Positions 57,965 through 64,000 of a stretch of DNA of 64,000 bases are shown here, in pieces (the first letter of the stretch is position 1; each line of letters starts with the position of its first letter). The notes beneath the pieces are model-generated. The model made no database searches, had not been told where the DNA came from, and saw only the letters and a list, made by a program, of their open reading frames with translations. Made by a program: the position numbers and the translations under genes. This DNA is from DASXHD01 sp036488725. GTDB taxonomy: Bacteria; Myxococcota_A; Polyangia; Polyangiales; Polyangiaceae. The stretch is from contig DASXHD010000048.1 of the NCBI GenBank assembly GCA_036488725.1, positions 1 to 64,000 on the forward strand, given 5' to 3'.

Positions 57965-59815
57965 GTGGTCACCAAGAGCGACGTCCCCCCGGTCACGATC
58001 GAAAAACTTCGATCGAAGACCGTTCGGCGTGGGGTCGAGGAGCTCGAGGAAGCGCTCGCCCACCAGACGCGCATCTCGTCGGCGCTCCGCGAAATCGGTC
58101 AGGCGCTCGGCACGACCATGGACCTCGATCAGGTCCTCGAGCTCATCTTGGTGAAAATCACCGAGGCGGTCGACGCCGATCGCGCGACGCTCTACTTGCT
58201 CGACGACGGCAAGGGCGAGCTCGTGTCGCGCATCGCGCACGGCAGCGACGTGCGATCGATTCGGCTCGCGCTCGGCGAGGGCATCGCGGGCCACGTCGCC
58301 AAGACCGGCCGGCCCATCACGGTGCGCGACGCGTACAAAGACCCGCGCTTCTCGGCGCAGTGGGATCTTCTCTCCGGTTACAAAACGCGCAGCATCCTCG
58401 CCGCGCCGCTCAAAAACCACCTCGGCAAGACCATCGGCGTCGTCCAGGTGCTCAACAAGAAGACCGGCGAGTTCACCGAGGACGACGCCGATTTGCTCTC
58501 GGCGATCGCGACGCAAGCGGCCGTCAGCATCGACAACTCGCGCCTCTTCCTCGAGACGGTGCAGAAGAACATCCAGCTCGTCGAGACCAAAGAGCAGCTC
58601 CTCCATCGCGTTCGCGATTTGAAGTTGCTGTTCTCGCTCGAGAGCGCGATGGCGCGTGCGCACTCGCTCGAGGAGCTCTTCATGGCCGTGCTCGGCGAAG
58701 CGATGCGCTCGTGCGAGGCGCGCGCCGCCGCGGTCGCGCTGCGCGAGCCGGGCGAGAGCGAAGGCGAGGAGAGCGCGTTTCTCTACCTCGTCGACGACAA
58801 GCACCGAAAGCTCCGCCGCTTCCCGCTGCGCGAAGGGCAGGGCCTCATCGGCTGGTCGATGGCGAACGCCGAGGTGGTCATCGCCGCCGACGCGCCGAAG
58901 GACGAACGCACCGACAACGCGTTCGACGAGCTCGTCGGCTTCCACTCTCAGACCGCGCTCATCGTCCCGCTCGAAGGCGAAGACCGCGCGACGATGGGAG
59001 CGATTGCATTATACAACAAACGCGATCACGCCGGTTTTTCGGGCGAAGATCGCTCGTTGCTCGAGCTCATCGCGGCGAACGCGTCGACGGCGATTCGCCT
59101 TCAGATGGCGCGCGAGCAGCACGAGCGCGAAGAGCGACTCACGACGATCGGCCGGCTGCTGTCGGCGGTCATCCACGACTTGAAGACGCCGCTCACCGTC
59201 ATCAGCGGCTACGTGCAGCTGATGCAAGCGGCCGAGTCGAAGAAAAAACGCGCCGACTACGCCGAGCAAGCGCTCAAGCAATTCGATCACATCTCGGCGA
59301 TGCAGCGCGAGGTCCTCGAGTTCGCGCGCGGCGAACGCAACGTGCTCGTGCGCAAGGTCTACCTCCAGAAATTTTTCGAAGAGGTGCGCGCCGCGATCGA
59401 GCCGCAGCTCAAACGCGACGGCATCGAGCTCGTCATCGACTTGCAAGACAAGGGGACCGCGCGCTTCGACGAAGGAAAAATTCTCCGCGTCGTGCACAAC
59501 CTCGCGCGCAACGCGGTCGAGGCGATGGCGTCGCAGGGCGGCGGTCGTTTTTCGATTCGCGTGACGCGCGCGAAAAAAGGCGAAGAGGACGAAGAGCTCG
59601 TCCTCACGTTCAGCGACACCGGCCCGGGCATCCCGAAAGAAATCGAGCACCGCGTCTTCCGCTCGTTCGTGACCGCGGGGAAAAAAGGCGGCACCGGCCT
59701 CGGCCTCGCCATCGTGAAAAAAATCGCCGAAGACCACGCCGGCCGCGTCTCGGTCCGCTCGACCAAACGCGGCGCCACCTTCGAGCTCCGCCTCCCGCAA
59801 CACCAGAGAGAATGA
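57965..59815 (+). CDS. GAF-domain histidine kinase
   Basis: The 616-residue product (GTG start) has two GAF domains (about 45-200 and 225-385), the second with a degenerate pattern. A HisKA domain has the H-box LLSAVIHDLKTPLTVISGY (His near 404) and a C-terminal HATPase has NLARNAVEAM, DTGPGIPKE and GTGLGLAIVKK. There is no receiver or membrane segment, so it is a soluble sensor of cytoplasmic small molecules such as cyclic nucleotides. Its stop overlaps the L,D-transpeptidase ATG (ATGA), linking sensor to cell-wall enzyme. A rare Leu codon TTA occurs near 59010. Confidence 0.94.
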   Translation: MVTKSDVPPVTIEKLRSKTVRRGVEELEEALAHQTRISSALREIGQALGTTMDLDQVLELILVKITEAVDADRATLYLLDDGKGELVSRIAHGSDVRSIRLALGEGIAGHVAKTGRPITVRDAYKDPRFSAQWDLLSGYKTRSILAAPLKNHLGKTIGVVQVLNKKTGEFTEDDADLLSAIATQAAVSIDNSRLFLETVQKNIQLVETKEQLLHRVRDLKLLFSLESAMARAHSLEELFMAVLGEAMRSCEARAAAVALREPGESEGEESAFLYLVDDKHRKLRRFPLREGQGLIGWSMANAEVVIAADAPKDERTDNAFDELVGFHSQTALIVPLEGEDRATMGAIALYNKRDHAGFSGEDRSLLELIAANASTAIRLQMAREQHEREERLTTIGRLLSAVIHDLKTPLTVISGYVQLMQAAESKKKRADYAEQALKQFDHISAMQREVLEFARGERNVLVRKVYLQKFFEEVRAAIEPQLKRDGIELVIDLQDKGTARFDEGKILRVVHNLARNAVEAMASQGGGRFSIRVTRAKKGEEDEELVLTFSDTGPGIPKEIEHRVFRSFVTAGKKGGTGLGLAIVKKIAEDHAGRVSVRSTKRGATFELRLPQHQRE

Positions 59816-61095
59816 ACAGGAAGATCAGAAGGTCACAAGTCCGGCAGAAAGAGTTTTTTTTGAAAAAATTCTCTCTTTCGCCTTCTGAGCTCCTGATCTT
59901 CCTGTTTCTCTCTCTCTGCGGGAGCGCGCGGGGTGATCAGCTGTTGCCGCCGTGGACGGAGGCGGGGGCGGTGCCGTTGCCGGGGGTGGCGAGGTCGGTC
60001 GTCGCGGCGAAAGCCGAGACGGTGATCGTCGCGGTGCCCGGGCGGCTCGATTTGCGGCGCGCGACCACACTCGCGGGGTCGCACCTGCCGATTTACGGCG
60101 CGTCGCGCGGGGCGCAGTGCGATGGGCGATGGCTCCACGTCGGGCTCGAGTCGTGGGTGTGCTCGGATCACGTCGAGCTCTCGACCGATCCGCCCGACGA
60201 CGACGCGCCGATCGCCAGCGATGGCCTTCCGTATCGTTATTACTTCGTCGCGAAAAACGGCGCGAACGGCTACGAGAGCCTCGATCGCGCCGGCGACGAC
60301 GCGCCCGACGAGCAGCTCGACCCGGGCTTCGCCGTCGCGACGACCGAGGAGCGCACCAAAGGCGGCGAGCGCTTCGTGAAGACCCGTCACGGCACTTGGA
60401 TCGACACGGGCGAGCTCGGCGCGGCGCGACCGAGCGGCTTTCACGGCGAGGACGTCGGTCCGGACGGGCTGAATTTCGCGTGGATCGCGCGGCCGACCGG
60501 CACGCACGTCCGGCGCGAGGTCGTGCGCGTGCTCGAAGAAAAAAGCCCGCGCGTGCGCATCGGCGAGCGCGAATGGATCGACGCGCGCGCGCTCGTCCGT
60601 CCGACGCTCGCCGCCCCGCCGCCCGAGGTCCGCGGCGAGCGCGAGCACTGGATCGACGTCGAGCTCGCGAGGCAAACCCTCGTCGCGTACGAAGGCGCGC
60701 GCCCAGTTTTCGCGACGCTCGTATCGACCGGCGCCGGCGCGCCTGGCACCGACACCGCGACGCGCAAAGGCACCTTCCGCATCTGGGTGAAGCTCCTCTC
60801 GAGCACGATGGACAACATCGGTCCGCTGCGCGCCGAGGACGCGCATCCCGCCGCGGAGGGCGCGCGCTACTCGATGGAAGACGTCCCCTACGTCCAATTC
60901 TTCGACAAGGCGATCGCGCTCCACGGCGTCTTCTGGCACGACGACTTCGGCCACCCGCACAGCCACGGCTGCGTGAACCTCGCGCCGCGCGACGCCGCGC
61001 GTCTCTTCGCGTTCACCGGCCCGCGTCTCACGCCCGGCCTCGCGGCCATCCTGCCGTCGCACGCCGAGCCCGGGACGGTCGTGCGCGTTCGCTAG
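59812..61095 (+). CDS. L,D-transpeptidase (YkuD family)
   Basis: The 427-residue product overlaps the kinase stop (ATGA). It has a basic start and a signal segment (SELLIFLFLSLCGSARGD). A beta-rich middle part follows and a C-terminal YkuD domain (about 285-425) contains the catalytic Cys motif HSHGCVNLAP with His/Gly before it. It cross-links peptidoglycan or attaches outer-membrane proteins to the wall. The first 30 codons are A/T-rich and form a long inverted repeat (59815-59906), unlike the rest of the gene. SH3-like middle strands (SWVCSDHVEL) may help bind the wall. Confidence 0.93.
   Translation: MNRKIRRSQVRQKEFFLKKFSLSPSELLIFLFLSLCGSARGDQLLPPWTEAGAVPLPGVARSVVAAKAETVIVAVPGRLDLRRATTLAGSHLPIYGASRGAQCDGRWLHVGLESWVCSDHVELSTDPPDDDAPIASDGLPYRYYFVAKNGANGYESLDRAGDDAPDEQLDPGFAVATTEERTKGGERFVKTRHGTWIDTGELGAARPSGFHGEDVGPDGLNFAWIARPTGTHVRREVVRVLEEKSPRVRIGEREWIDARALVRPTLAAPPPEVRGEREHWIDVELARQTLVAYEGARPVFATLVSTGAGAPGTDTATRKGTFRIWVKLLSSTMDNIGPLRAEDAHPAAEGARYSMEDVPYVQFFDKAIALHGVFWHDDFGHPHSHGCVNLAPRDAARLFAFTGPRLTPGLAAILPSHAEPGTVVRVR
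59815..59906. repeat. Long imperfect inverted repeat at the kinase/transpeptidase junction
   Basis: AACAGGAAGATCAG (59815-59828) and CTGATCTTCCTGTT (59893-59906) pair perfectly over 14 bases. Inside them, CAGAAGG/CCTTCTG (59826-59832, 59881-59887) and GAAAGAG/CTCTTTC (59847-59853, 59873-59879) also pair, around T8-G-A6. It overlaps the translated signal-peptide region of the transpeptidase. Confidence 0.85.
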
Positions 61096-61119
61096 GAAAT
61101 TTCCAGCGCAACGTTTCGA

Positions 61120-61148
61120 TTGAGATTTTGGGACGAAGGGGCTAAACA
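61120..61148 (+). promoter_or_regulatory. Possible promoter of the Cys-rich lipoprotein gene
   Basis: TTGAGA (61120-61125) and TAAACA (61143-61148) are spaced 17 bases. The -35 matches five of six consensus bases and the -10 only three of six. The predicted start is about 30 bases before the ATG at 61184. Confidence 0.35.
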
Positions 61149-61183
61149 CCGCGCACTCCGGCTTTTCCGACGAGGAATCCCTC

Positions 61184-61777
61184 ATGCGTAAACTTGCTCT
61201 CCGCGTGTCGTTCGTGATCGTCCCTGTGCTCGGCGTTTGCGCCATTGCGTGCTCGGACAACAACCCCGCGGCCGACAGCGGACCTGGCGAGCAGGTTTGC
61301 CCGACCAACATCCTCGAGGCCACGGCGCCGCCCGGCAACGAAGGCACGACGAGCAAGTGCCACGTCGAGAACTTCACGTGCGTCGTCGGTTATCTTTGCG
61401 GCAGCTTCGTCCAGCAGGCGACGTGCCTCTGCACCGGCGGCCAGTTCGCGTGCACGCTCGACAACCCGAGCCACCAAGCGCTCGACCAACCGGTGACCGA
61501 CGAGGCCTGCAGCTCGACGATCCCGCCGCAAGACGGCGGCGTCCCCGCGTCGTGCTCGCTCTGCCAGTCCGTCGCGCCCGACGGCGGCCCCGGAAACGCC
61601 TGCCCGACTGACAAGACGACCGCCGACGGCACCGCGTGCACCAACGCCGGCCAGCAGTGCTTCTACACGAACACCTGCACCGGCAGCCCGCCTCCCACCG
61701 ACGTGTGCCAGTGCATCGCCAACGCGAACGGCGCTCCTGGCCTTTCGTGGCGCTGCGATCTCAACCAGTGCCCTTGA
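61184..61777 (+). CDS. Cys-rich lipoprotein (197 aa)
   Basis: The product has a signal peptide with lipobox GVCAIAC and an Asp/Gly-rich start. The mature part has about 19 Cys, arranged in pairs (CVVGYLCGSF, CLCTGGQFAC, CSLCQSV, CQCIA) that suggest a disulfide-rich fold. No known domain was recognised. The stop is followed directly by the GTG of the UbiB-like gene. GAGGA precedes the ATG. It is probably an outer-surface or periplasmic protein whose stability relies on disulfides. Confidence 0.75.
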   Translation: MRKLALRVSFVIVPVLGVCAIACSDNNPAADSGPGEQVCPTNILEATAPPGNEGTTSKCHVENFTCVVGYLCGSFVQQATCLCTGGQFACTLDNPSHQALDQPVTDEACSSTIPPQDGGVPASCSLCQSVAPDGGPGNACPTDKTTADGTACTNAGQQCFYTNTCTGSPPPTDVCQCIANANGAPGLSWRCDLNQCP

Positions 61778-63436
61778 GTGTCCGTCTTCTCGGCGGTCCG
61801 CGATTTAGGTCGGCTGCGTGAGATCACAGCCGTGCTCGTGCGGCACGGCTTCGGCGAAATCGTCGGGCGCGCTTTCGGCTCGCGCGACACGCAAAAACCC
61901 GACGAGAAAGACTCCGAAGCCGGCGAAAAAGAGCGCGCCCGCATCTCCCGCGGCGAGCGCATTCGGCTCGTCGCGCAGGAGCTCGGCCCGAGCTTCGTCA
62001 AGCTCGGACAAATCGCTTCGACGCGCACCGACGTCGTCCCCGCGGACATCGTCGCCGAGCTGAAGAAGCTCCAAGACGAGGTCCCGCCCGTACCGTTTTC
62101 GGACATCAAGCAGCAAGTCGAGTCGAGCCTCGGCGCGCCCATCGCCGACGTCTTCGCGCGCTTCGACGAAAAGCCGCTCGCGAGCGCGTCGATTGGCCAG
62201 GTGCATCGCGCCGCGCTGAAGCTCGACGGCTCCGACGAACCGATCGAGGTCGTCGTGAAAGTGCAGCGGCCCGGCGTCGGCCCGACCGTCGTGCGCGATC
62301 TCGAGCTCCTGCACATGATGGCCGCCGCGGTCGAGCGCGCCGTCCCCGAGACGAAAATTTATTCGCCCGTCGGGCTCGTGAACCAGTTCGATCGATCCAT
62401 CACGAGCGAGCTCAACTTCCTCGTCGAGGCCGATCACTGCGAGCGGTTCGCGAAAAATTTCGAAGGCCACCCCGAGGTGCGCTTTCCGAAAATCTACCGG
62501 CAAGCGTCCTCGCGCCATGTCCTCGTCCAAGAATTCTTCGACGGGAAAAAAATCACCGAGACGAAAGCCGACGGGAAAAAAATCGCGAAGGCGTCGGTCG
62601 CGGTCATCGTGAAGATGATCTTCGAAGACGGCTTTTTTCACGCCGATCCGCACCCCGGCAACGTCATCATCCTCGGGTCGGACGAAGATCCCGTCGTCGG
62701 TCTCATCGACACCGGGATGGTCGGGCGTCTCTCGCCGGAGCTCCGCGACCGCACGATCGATCTGATGATCGCCGCCGCGCGCAAAGACACGTACGGCGTC
62801 GCCGACGCGCTCTACGCGATCGCGCGTCCGACGAAAAAAGTCGACCTCCGCGAGTACCGCGCCGAGGTCGCGACGCTCGCCGACAAATACCTCGGCCGCC
62901 CGCTCGGCGAACTCGACCTCGCCGGCATGCTGCGCGACATCGTGCAAGGCGCGATGAAATACGGCCTCGAAATCCCGCCCGACTTTTTGCTCGTCGGCAA
63001 GGCGCTCATGACGATGGAAGTCGTCGGCAAGCAGCTCGACCCGGAGCTCGACGTCTTCGCCGAAGGACAACCGTATTTCGTCGAGCTCGTGAAGCGGCGC
63101 TACTCGCCCGAGCGCATCGGGATGGAGCTCTGGCGCGGCGTCGAGCAAGTGTCGCGTGCGAGTGGGGACCTGCCGCTCGCCCTGCGCGAGGTGCTCGACG
63201 ATTTGCGCAGCGGCCGCCTCACGGTGCGCATGACCAACAGCGTCGCGACGCACAACATCGACCGCGTCGGCCGGCGCATCTTCTCCGGTTTGGTCGCCGC
63301 GGCGCTCTTCGTGTCGGGCGTTTATCTCGTGCGCGGTCCGGGCCACCAGACGCAAGGCTGGGTGCTCGTTTCCATCGGCGGAGCCGTTTGCGCGCTCCAT
63401 TGGCTGCGCGACGCGCTCGCCAAGCCGCCTACTTGA
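61778..63436 (+). CDS. UbiB/AarF (ABC1) family atypical kinase
   Basis: The 552-residue product starts at the GTG directly after the upstream stop. The N-terminal KxGQ motif is FVKLGQIASTRTD (about 72), and the Ala-rich nucleotide loop ASASIGQVHRA is near 140. Catalytic and metal motifs FHADPHPGNV and VGLIDTGMVG lie near 285 and 310. Two C-terminal membrane helices (about 495-540) anchor it. These proteins are ATPases that assist ubiquinone or lipid handling. It is not part of a ubi cluster here. It converges on sspB with an 8-base overlap. Confidence 0.95.
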   Translation: MSVFSAVRDLGRLREITAVLVRHGFGEIVGRAFGSRDTQKPDEKDSEAGEKERARISRGERIRLVAQELGPSFVKLGQIASTRTDVVPADIVAELKKLQDEVPPVPFSDIKQQVESSLGAPIADVFARFDEKPLASASIGQVHRAALKLDGSDEPIEVVVKVQRPGVGPTVVRDLELLHMMAAAVERAVPETKIYSPVGLVNQFDRSITSELNFLVEADHCERFAKNFEGHPEVRFPKIYRQASSRHVLVQEFFDGKKITETKADGKKIAKASVAVIVKMIFEDGFFHADPHPGNVIILGSDEDPVVGLIDTGMVGRLSPELRDRTIDLMIAAARKDTYGVADALYAIARPTKKVDLREYRAEVATLADKYLGRPLGELDLAGMLRDIVQGAMKYGLEIPPDFLLVGKALMTMEVVGKQLDPELDVFAEGQPYFVELVKRRYSPERIGMELWRGVEQVSRASGDLPLALREVLDDLRSGRLTVRMTNSVATHNIDRVGRRIFSGLVAAALFVSGVYLVRGPGHQTQGWVLVSIGGAVCALHWLRDALAKPPT

Positions 63437-63995
63437 TGACGCGCAAGTAAGGGGGGAGCGCGCGCTTCGGACGCTGCGCTTCTTTCGCCGCCGCTTTCGC
63501 CGCGGCCTTGGGCTTCGCGGGGCGCTTGGCCTCGACGCGAACTTTCGGCTCGTCGGCGAGCGCGGGCCTCGGCCGCTTCGGCGGCGAGGGCGCGGCTTCG
63601 AGACGAGGGCCATCTGCCTCGGCCGCTTCGGTCGCTTCTTTCAAGAGCCCGAGCTTGCGCGCCTCCGCTTCGGCCGCGCGCGCGACCTCGGCCGGCACGT
63701 CCTCGGGCCAGACCATCGCGCGGCCGCCGTCCTCGGACACCATCGCGAAAATCGCCGGATACGGAAGCACGCAAAAAAACGGCGTCCGCGAGAACGAGAG
63801 CGTGCAGCGGACGCCGTCGTCGCCCACGTCGAGATCGCGAATCGGCACGGCGAGGTTCAGCCCGAGCTGCAAGATGAGCTGCGGGTTCGTCTTCAAATGC
63901 CGCGGGACCTGGACGTCCTCGCGTCGCGCGTCCAGGTGCATGAGCACGCTCGTCTTCTCGAGGAGCCCGAGCAGCACGTCTTTCTTCGAAGGCAA
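63429..63995 (-). CDS. sspB: ClpXP adaptor SspB
   Basis: The 188-residue product has the SspB core (about 1-110: VLMHLDARREDVQVPRHL, then LNLAVPIRDLDVGDDGV, TLSFSRTPFFCVLPYPAIF) and a long Lys/Ala/Pro-rich linker. It ends in the ClpX-binding tail ALPPYLRVIK. SspB delivers ssrA-tagged proteins to ClpXP. The start shown is a TTG at 63995; the frame is open to the edge of the window, so a start a little further upstream outside the window is possible. Confidence 0.9.
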   Translation of the reverse strand: MPSKKDVLLGLLEKTSVLMHLDARREDVQVPRHLKTNPQLILQLGLNLAVPIRDLDVGDDGVRCTLSFSRTPFFCVLPYPAIFAMVSEDGGRAMVWPEDVPAEVARAAEAEARKLGLLKEATEAAEADGPRLEAAPSPPKRPRPALADEPKVRVEAKRPAKPKAAAKAAAKEAQRPKRALPPYLRVIK

Positions 63996-64000
63996 CGTCG

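Noticed and set aside
59854..59868. T8-G-A6 run as a rho-independent terminator of the kinase gene
   Set aside because: It lies inside the transpeptidase coding region and the stem around it is A/T-rich, so termination there would stop the coupled gene. I keep it only as a repeat.
57949..61095. Long plus frame reading through the histidine kinase gene into the transpeptidase
   Set aside because: The first half is an Arg-rich shadow in the wrong frame. The transpeptidase start at 59812 is fixed by the ATGA overlap and signal peptide.

Overview
The window looks like chromosomal DNA of a deltaproteobacterial-type predator or soil bacterium, most likely Myxococcota (Polyangia-like). This is an inference from gene content, not from a marker gene. 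The supports are very GC-rich DNA with strongly G/C-biased third codon positions, two transmembrane Ser/Thr kinases, an FHA-sigma54 activator, a ribbon-helix-helix/FHA fusion, and at least ten lipoproteins whose lipobox Cys is followed by Asp/Ala/Gly-rich linkers. There is no phage, integrase, transposase, CRISPR array or rRNA; the only RNA gene I could find is a tRNA-Arg(UCG). Genes are tightly packed, with many ATGA/GTGA start-stop overlaps.

Left part (1-15.5 kb): a truncated Ser/Thr kinase with a secreted TPR-type partner; a coupled minus-strand trio (helical-repeat lipoprotein, RHH-FHA protein, CCG-type Fe-S protein); FtsK; a beta-propeller protein coupled to a cyclic-nucleotide-binding-domain protein; a PilZ-like protein; leucyl aminopeptidase; and an SRAP DNA-protein crosslink protein. 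Then (15.5-22.9 kb) come a putative secreted hydrolase, a frameshifted pseudogene, a haem-motif lipoprotein, a VWA lipoprotein, an acyltransferase, an SDR protein and a phospholipase C-like lipoprotein.

Middle part (22.9-45.4 kb): a MacAB-like efflux operon divergent from a TetR regulator, with a 30-bp operator overlapping its promoter; an FHA-sigma54 activator divergent from a second kinase plus secreted partner; a beta-helix lipoprotein; a coupled surface operon (DUF1549/1588-like lipoprotein, Tat-exported DUF1501-like protein, propeller lipoprotein); a choice-of-anchor-L lipoprotein; small ORFs; the tRNA; a universal stress protein; a CAP lipoprotein; a PDZ-CPBP protease; and an OmpA-type protein with a polyproline hinge.

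Right part (45.4-64 kb): a REC-EAL response regulator behind a perfect 16-bp palindrome; two coupled citrate-synthase-like proteins; a V4R-type histidine kinase; a ThDP enzyme; a methyltransferase; a YqiJ-like/flotillin/two-TM channel-like operon; an HCCA isomerase-like protein and a polyprenol-phosphate mannosyltransferase-like protein; a GAF histidine kinase coupled to an L,D-transpeptidase across a long inverted repeat; a Cys-rich lipoprotein; a UbiB/AarF kinase-like protein; and SspB at the right edge.

The strongest candidates for something little described are the flotillin-channel operon, the split citrate-synthase-like pair lacking the usual catalytic His, the haem-motif/Tat surface operon, and recurring in-phase islands of A/T-ending codons.
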